From Myroides sp. NP-2 (lineage in GTDB: Bacteria > Bacteroidota > Bacteroidia > Flavobacteriales > Flavobacteriaceae), in NCBI RefSeq assembly GCF_014145665.1, contig NZ_JACHTD010000011.1, forward strand, positions 62,001-126,000: a stretch of 64,000 bases of DNA, written 5' to 3'. The translations under genes were made by a program, and so were the position numbers. How positions within the stretch are numbered: the first letter of the stretch is position 1; every line of letters begins with the position of its first letter. Shown here one piece after another: positions 60,753 through 64,000 of the stretch. The notes under the pieces were generated by a model, which had not been told where the DNA came from, did no database searches, and saw nothing but the letters and a program-made list of their open reading frames with translations.

Positions 60753-61599
60753 TTTTTCTGAATTTATAACGGATATAAAAGGCGCTTAAGTTTAAGACAA
60801 ACACCACCATGATAAGTACTAAAGCCGTTCCATAGGCGATGGGTCTTACTTCATCAATGGATTGATGTTGTGTGGATAACATGTATAAGTGATAGGGGAG
60901 TGCCATAAACTCTTGGTTGATGTATCCATTGGTATCACTGATGTAAAAGGCAGCTCCTGTAAATAGGATAGGAGCAGTTTCTCCTGCAGCTCTGGATAAG
61001 GTTAGTACAACACCTGTCAGAATTCCCGGAACAGCAGAAGGAATCACAACGTCTTTGATGGTTTCAAATTTTGTTGCGCCAACAGCTAAAGCGGCTTCTC
61101 TCGTACTATTGGGAATTTGCATTAATGCTTCTTCTGTAGTTGTAATGATATAGGGCAAAGAGAGTAAACCTAGAGTTAAACCGGCGGCTAATAAAGATGT
61201 CCCTAATTGAAGGGTTTGTACGAATAAAGCCAAACCGAATAATCCATAGATAATCGAGGGAACACCTGATAAATTTCGAATTGCCGCGCGAATTGTACGG
61301 GTTAGCCAGTTGTTTTCTGCGTATTCATTTAAGTAAATCGCACAACATACGCCAAAGGGAATACTGAATAAGGCAGTGATAAGCGTAATTAATACGGTTC
61401 CAATAATGGGGGTTAGAATTCCGCCTTTGGTCATCCCTTCACTAGGAACGCTCGAAATAAACTCCCACGACAGACTTCCGGCTCCTTTAGTTACGATCTC
61501 TAGGATGATAACGATAAGGAAAAAGCACACAATCAGTGTAGTTCCTACTAGCGTACCCCATTCAACAAGGGAGGATAATTTCAATTTATTAAGCTGCAT
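60742..61599 (-). CDS. pstA: Phosphate ABC transporter permease PstA
   Basis: Inner-membrane permease, 285 residues, with six helices and the BPD_transp_1 EAA loop REAALAVGATKFETIKDVV-type segment. PFGVCCAIYLNEYAEN and GVPSIIYGLFGLALF are PstA/PstC signatures. Overlaps pstB by 11 bp and pstC by 11 bp, so the genes are translationally coupled. Confidence 0.96.
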   Translation of the reverse strand: MQLNKLKLSSLVEWGTLVGTTLIVCFFLIVIILEIVTKGAGSLSWEFISSVPSEGMTKGGILTPIIGTVLITLITALFSIPFGVCCAIYLNEYAENNWLTRTIRAAIRNLSGVPSIIYGLFGLALFVQTLQLGTSLLAAGLTLGLLSLPYIITTTEEALMQIPNSTREAALAVGATKFETIKDVVIPSAVPGILTGVVLTLSRAAGETAPILFTGAAFYISDTNGYINQEFMALPYHLYMLSTQHQSIDEVRPIAYGTALVLIMVVFVLNLSAFYIRYKFRKNEN

Positions 61600-62479
61600 G
61601 GTATTTTCTTAATCGGTTGATAAAATATTCACCTACTAGGTTGGCAATTAGGGTCATAAAGAATAACACAGTGGCTAGTGCGTATAATCCGTAGTAGTGT
61701 GTGGTTTGATAGGGAACTTCTCCCATTTCAATGGCAATTGTTGCCGTCATGGTTTTTACAGAGTCGAAGAAGCCTTTAGGAATTAGCGCTGCATTTCCTG
61801 TGGCCATTAATACGGTCATGGTTTCACCGATGGCTCGGCCGACACCAAGCATAATAGCGGATATAATACCAGGAGCAGCGGCGGGAAGGATAACTTTGCG
61901 CAAGGTTTGCCATTTGGTAGCACCTACGCCATAGCTAGCTTCTTTGTATGTTTTTGGCACGGCATGTATGGCGTCTTCTGCAATGGTAATAATGGTTGGC
62001 AAGGCCATAATAGCCAATAAAATAGCCCCATTCAGTGCATTTAAACCATTGGGTAAACCTGCCATATCAGCTAAACCAGGGCTAACCACTACAATTCCCA
62101 AAAAACCAATCACCACAGACGGAACTGCCGCTAGCATTTCAATGGCGGGTTTGAGGATGTTTTTTAATCGCGTGCCCGCATATTCAGAGATAAAAGCCGC
62201 TGTGCCTATACCCAACGGAATGGCTATCAGCATGGCTCCAAAGGTCACAAGTGTTGTACTTAAAATTAAAGGTAACATCCCGTATAATGGGGTTTTAGCT
62301 GTCGGATTCCACTCCATACCCGTGATGAAATCAAGGGGTTTCACATCCATGAAAAAGGAAAATGAATTGTAAATTAACAAGGCTAAAATTCCACCCAATA
62401 AACAAAGGACCAATAGACCCGTCGCTTTGAAGATATATTTAAAAGCAATATCTAAACTAATTCTAACTTTATATTTCAT
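61589..62479 (-). CDS. pstC: Phosphate ABC transporter permease PstC
   Basis: Inner-membrane permease, 296 residues. An N-terminal membrane segment is followed by the BPD_transp_1 core: IPLGIGTAAFISEYAGTRL, AAVPSVVIGFLGIVVVSP and the EAA loop KEASYGVGATKWQTLRKV. It pairs with PstA to form the channel. It begins 1 bp after the pstS stop. Confidence 0.96.
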   Translation of the reverse strand: MKYKVRISLDIAFKYIFKATGLLVLCLLGGILALLIYNSFSFFMDVKPLDFITGMEWNPTAKTPLYGMLPLILSTTLVTFGAMLIAIPLGIGTAAFISEYAGTRLKNILKPAIEMLAAVPSVVIGFLGIVVVSPGLADMAGLPNGLNALNGAILLAIMALPTIITIAEDAIHAVPKTYKEASYGVGATKWQTLRKVILPAAAPGIISAIMLGVGRAIGETMTVLMATGNAALIPKGFFDSVKTMTATIAIEMGEVPYQTTHYYGLYALATVLFFMTLIANLVGEYFINRLRKYHAA

Positions 62480-62480
62480 T

Positions 62481-63344
62481 TTATGGTTGTTCTATGATGT
62501 AATACCCGTGCTCTTTAATTAGCTGTTTGCCCGTCTCACTATTTTCAAAATCAATAAACGGTTTTACTTTCTCCCACGAATCTTCTAGGATAAACTGATA
62601 AAGCGGACGTTGAAAATAGTATAAGCTGTTGTTGATCGCGTGTGCATCTATAGGAGAATACGCCTGAGAAGTAGGGGTTTCTTTGATACTCAGGATTTTT
62701 ACCGTGGGATTGGTTGCTGTTTCATGGGAGATATAACCCGCACCAACGTAGCCAATTCCTGATTTGTCGGTTTTTATCCCCTCTAATATTTGGGCATTTC
62801 CCGTCATTTCTTTTGCCGCGTTTGAAAATTCAATTTTGAGTTTCTTCTTGATGAAGGAATGTGTTCCCGAACTACTCTGACGCCCATAAATATTAATTGG
62901 TAAGTCAACCGAAGTAAGCTGATTCCAGTTGGTGATTTCTCCTTCCATTATTTTGGCAAGGGTTTCCAAATCAATCGTGTCTATAGGAAGGTCTTTGTGT
63001 ACCACAAATGCCGTTGCATCTTCAGCAAAGATTACCGTTCTCACTTTGATGTTGTGTTGTTCGAATTGCTCAATCTCCTTTTCCGATAAAGGACGAGATG
63101 AGTTGGCAATATCCGCTTGACCGTTTAATAAGGAGGTAATCCCAATTCCAGATCCTCCACCTGATATAGCAATACTAAAATTAGCATCTACATCGGTGTA
63201 TTTTTCTGCTAAGTTTACCGCGAGGTTTACCTCTGTATCGGACCCTTTCATCTTGATGGAATGGTTTTGATCACCACAAGAAAATAGCAGGAAAGTCGTT
63301 AGTATAAGTAGACTTTTTTGTGTCTGAATGTATAGCTGTTTCAT
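62481..63344 (-). CDS. pstS: Phosphate-binding lipoprotein PstS
   Basis: Substrate-binding protein of 287 residues from the ATG at 63344 (MKQLYIQTQKSLLILTT); an ATG at 63359 in frame would add five residues. Lipobox LFSC (Cys ~23), GDQNHS follow. Phosphate-binding loops are KGSDTEVNLAVNLAEKY, SGGGSGIGITSLLNGQADIA-like and GRQSSSGTHSFIKK. It captures phosphate in the periplasm and delivers it to PstCA. First gene of pstSCAB. I see no conserved promoter or Pho box upstream. Confidence 0.95.
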   Translation of the reverse strand: MKQLYIQTQKSLLILTTFLLFSCGDQNHSIKMKGSDTEVNLAVNLAEKYTDVDANFSIAISGGGSGIGITSLLNGQADIANSSRPLSEKEIEQFEQHNIKVRTVIFAEDATAFVVHKDLPIDTIDLETLAKIMEGEITNWNQLTSVDLPINIYGRQSSSGTHSFIKKKLKIEFSNAAKEMTGNAQILEGIKTDKSGIGYVGAGYISHETATNPTVKILSIKETPTSQAYSPIDAHAINNSLYYFQRPLYQFILEDSWEKVKPFIDFENSETGKQLIKEHGYYIIEQP

Positions 63345-63634
63345 TGGCACAAAAAACATCGTTTATTTTAATGTAAAGGTTACTCTAATGTTATCAATAG
63401 GTTAAGGATAAAGGGAGGTAAATTGAATGTAATTCCGCATCAAACTGTTAGGTATGTGCATGTTTACAAGGAGTTATGTAGGAAAACAGTCAAAAAAAGG
63501 AACTAAATATTCCCGCTGTATGTTGTTGGTTACCCTTAGGGGGAGGTATCAGCGCAATTAATGGAAATGGCGTTGTTGTTCGGACCAAAACCTTTAGTGG
63601 TTGGTGAGGCTTGCGAACAGGGAGAGATGAAAGA
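63345..63634. other. Intergenic region between pstS and a small gene
   Basis: About 290 bp upstream of the pst operon; presumably contains the pst promoter but no consensus match was found. No supported ORF. Confidence 0.4.
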
Positions 63635-63775
63635 CTAGGCTTTCTTAGCGTCAAATTGCTGTTTAATTTCCTTGAGAAGCGCCTTGCGTTTGGCTACTGC
63701 CTCTTGTTCTTTTTGCTTCTTTTTGGCAATTTTATCTTTGACTATTTTGCGATTCGCTGGGGTATTTCTACTCAT
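63635..63775 (-). CDS. Small Lys-rich protein, 46 residues
   Basis: Reverse-strand frame from the ATG complementary to 63773-63775: MSRNTPANRKIVKDKIAKKK, then Gln/Glu/Lys-rich helix to QQFDAKKA. Highly basic and likely a single helix. I do not recognise a named domain, but the composition (few random-like residues, clean start and stop) and a typical small flavobacterial protein look support a real gene. Confidence 0.45.
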   Translation of the reverse strand: MSRNTPANRKIVKDKIAKKKQKEQEAVAKRKALLKEIKQQFDAKKA

Positions 63776-63849
63776 TAGGGGTGAATTTAGAAGTATAGAA
63801 CTACAAAATTAGGAATAAATAAGGATAGCCTCCTAGTTGAACATAAAAA

Positions 63850-63919
63850 AAGAGAGGGGATAGGAGATAAGCAATACATGGAAAGCGTATCACTTGCCTT
63901 TCCCCTTTGTCTTTCGGAT
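63850..63919. repeat. Long imperfect hairpin near the right edge
   Basis: AAAGAGAGGGGATAGG...GCAATAC pairs imperfectly with GTATCACTTGCCTTTCCCC...CTTT. Possibly a structured terminator or small RNA; no gene is seen around it to the window end. Confidence 0.3.
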
Positions 63920-64000
63920 GAATATATTCCTTATATAGATGGAAATGACTATTCCTAACTAGAGATACAAATGCCACAATTTTTGGTGGTAATATGTATG

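Noticed and set aside
63480..63630. Short forward ORF fragments before the small Lys-rich gene
   Set aside because: No start codon in the longest frame, no recognised motif, under 45 codons.

Overview
The window looks like a chromosomal segment of a flavobacterium. The DNA is AT-rich. There are many Bacteroidota hallmarks: a CotH protein with a type IX secretion C-terminal domain, an OmpA/WD40/TPR outer-membrane protein, LytS/LytTR regulation, SusC-less nutrient genes, and promoters of the TTG-N19-21-TAnnTTTG type. The gene set (MenD, malate:quinone oxidoreductase, catalase, BioB, PyrR, two RND pumps) reminds me most of Myroides, but genus is an inference from memory.

Layout. 1-9 kb: a menD fragment, a secreted glutathione peroxidase, a PorE-like OmpA protein, a penicillin-binding-protein-like serine hydrolase, several secreted proteins of unknown function, and a decayed patch with an integrase remnant and a DUF4145 gene that ends at a tRNA-Ala(GGC) gene. 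9-15.3 kb: a flavodoxin-fold reductase, a META-domain protein, then a housekeeping run pyrR-pyrB-(small gene)-rnz-pdxH-(small membrane gene)-Smr. 15.3-21.5 kb: a lipoprotein, then a FucP-like sugar/H+ symporter whose last ~46 codons plus the following spacer are repeated in tandem: seven full units of 167-169 bp and a degenerate eighth. A PAP2/beta-barrel protein behind a long perfect hairpin and a DinB-like protein follow. 21.8-32 kb: cysteine desulfurase, purM-ruvX, mqo, katA, a ~730-bp non-coding stretch with REP-like hairpins, two secreted proteins, a Crp/Fnr regulator, and bioB behind an unusual leader with a promoter, a palindrome and two terminator-like hairpins.

32-50 kb: a lipoprotein, a GYF/RDD membrane protein, a LytS/LytTR two-component pair directly followed by a complete RND efflux operon (adaptor-pump-TolC), then a second set: a lone adaptor-like protein, a cysteine-rich HYC/CC-type protein, TolC-pump-adaptor, a TRASH-like cysteine lipoprotein and an AraC regulator carrying an N-terminal CxxC heavy-metal-like domain. 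I infer that the second set handles a metal ion. 50-64 kb: a secreted protein, a GNAT/YoaP protein, DUF981 and glyoxalase-fold proteins, a DUF7832-like protein translationally coupled to a tiny basic ORF, a YfhO-type membrane protein, a frameshifted DUF6932 gene, the CotH/T9SS protein, and the phosphate transport operon pstSCAB without a phoU next to it.

The most unusual feature is the tandem array at 18091-19316. It amplifies the 3' end of a transporter gene; differences among its copies fall almost entirely at synonymous third positions although the downstream copies have no evident way to be translated as part of the transporter.
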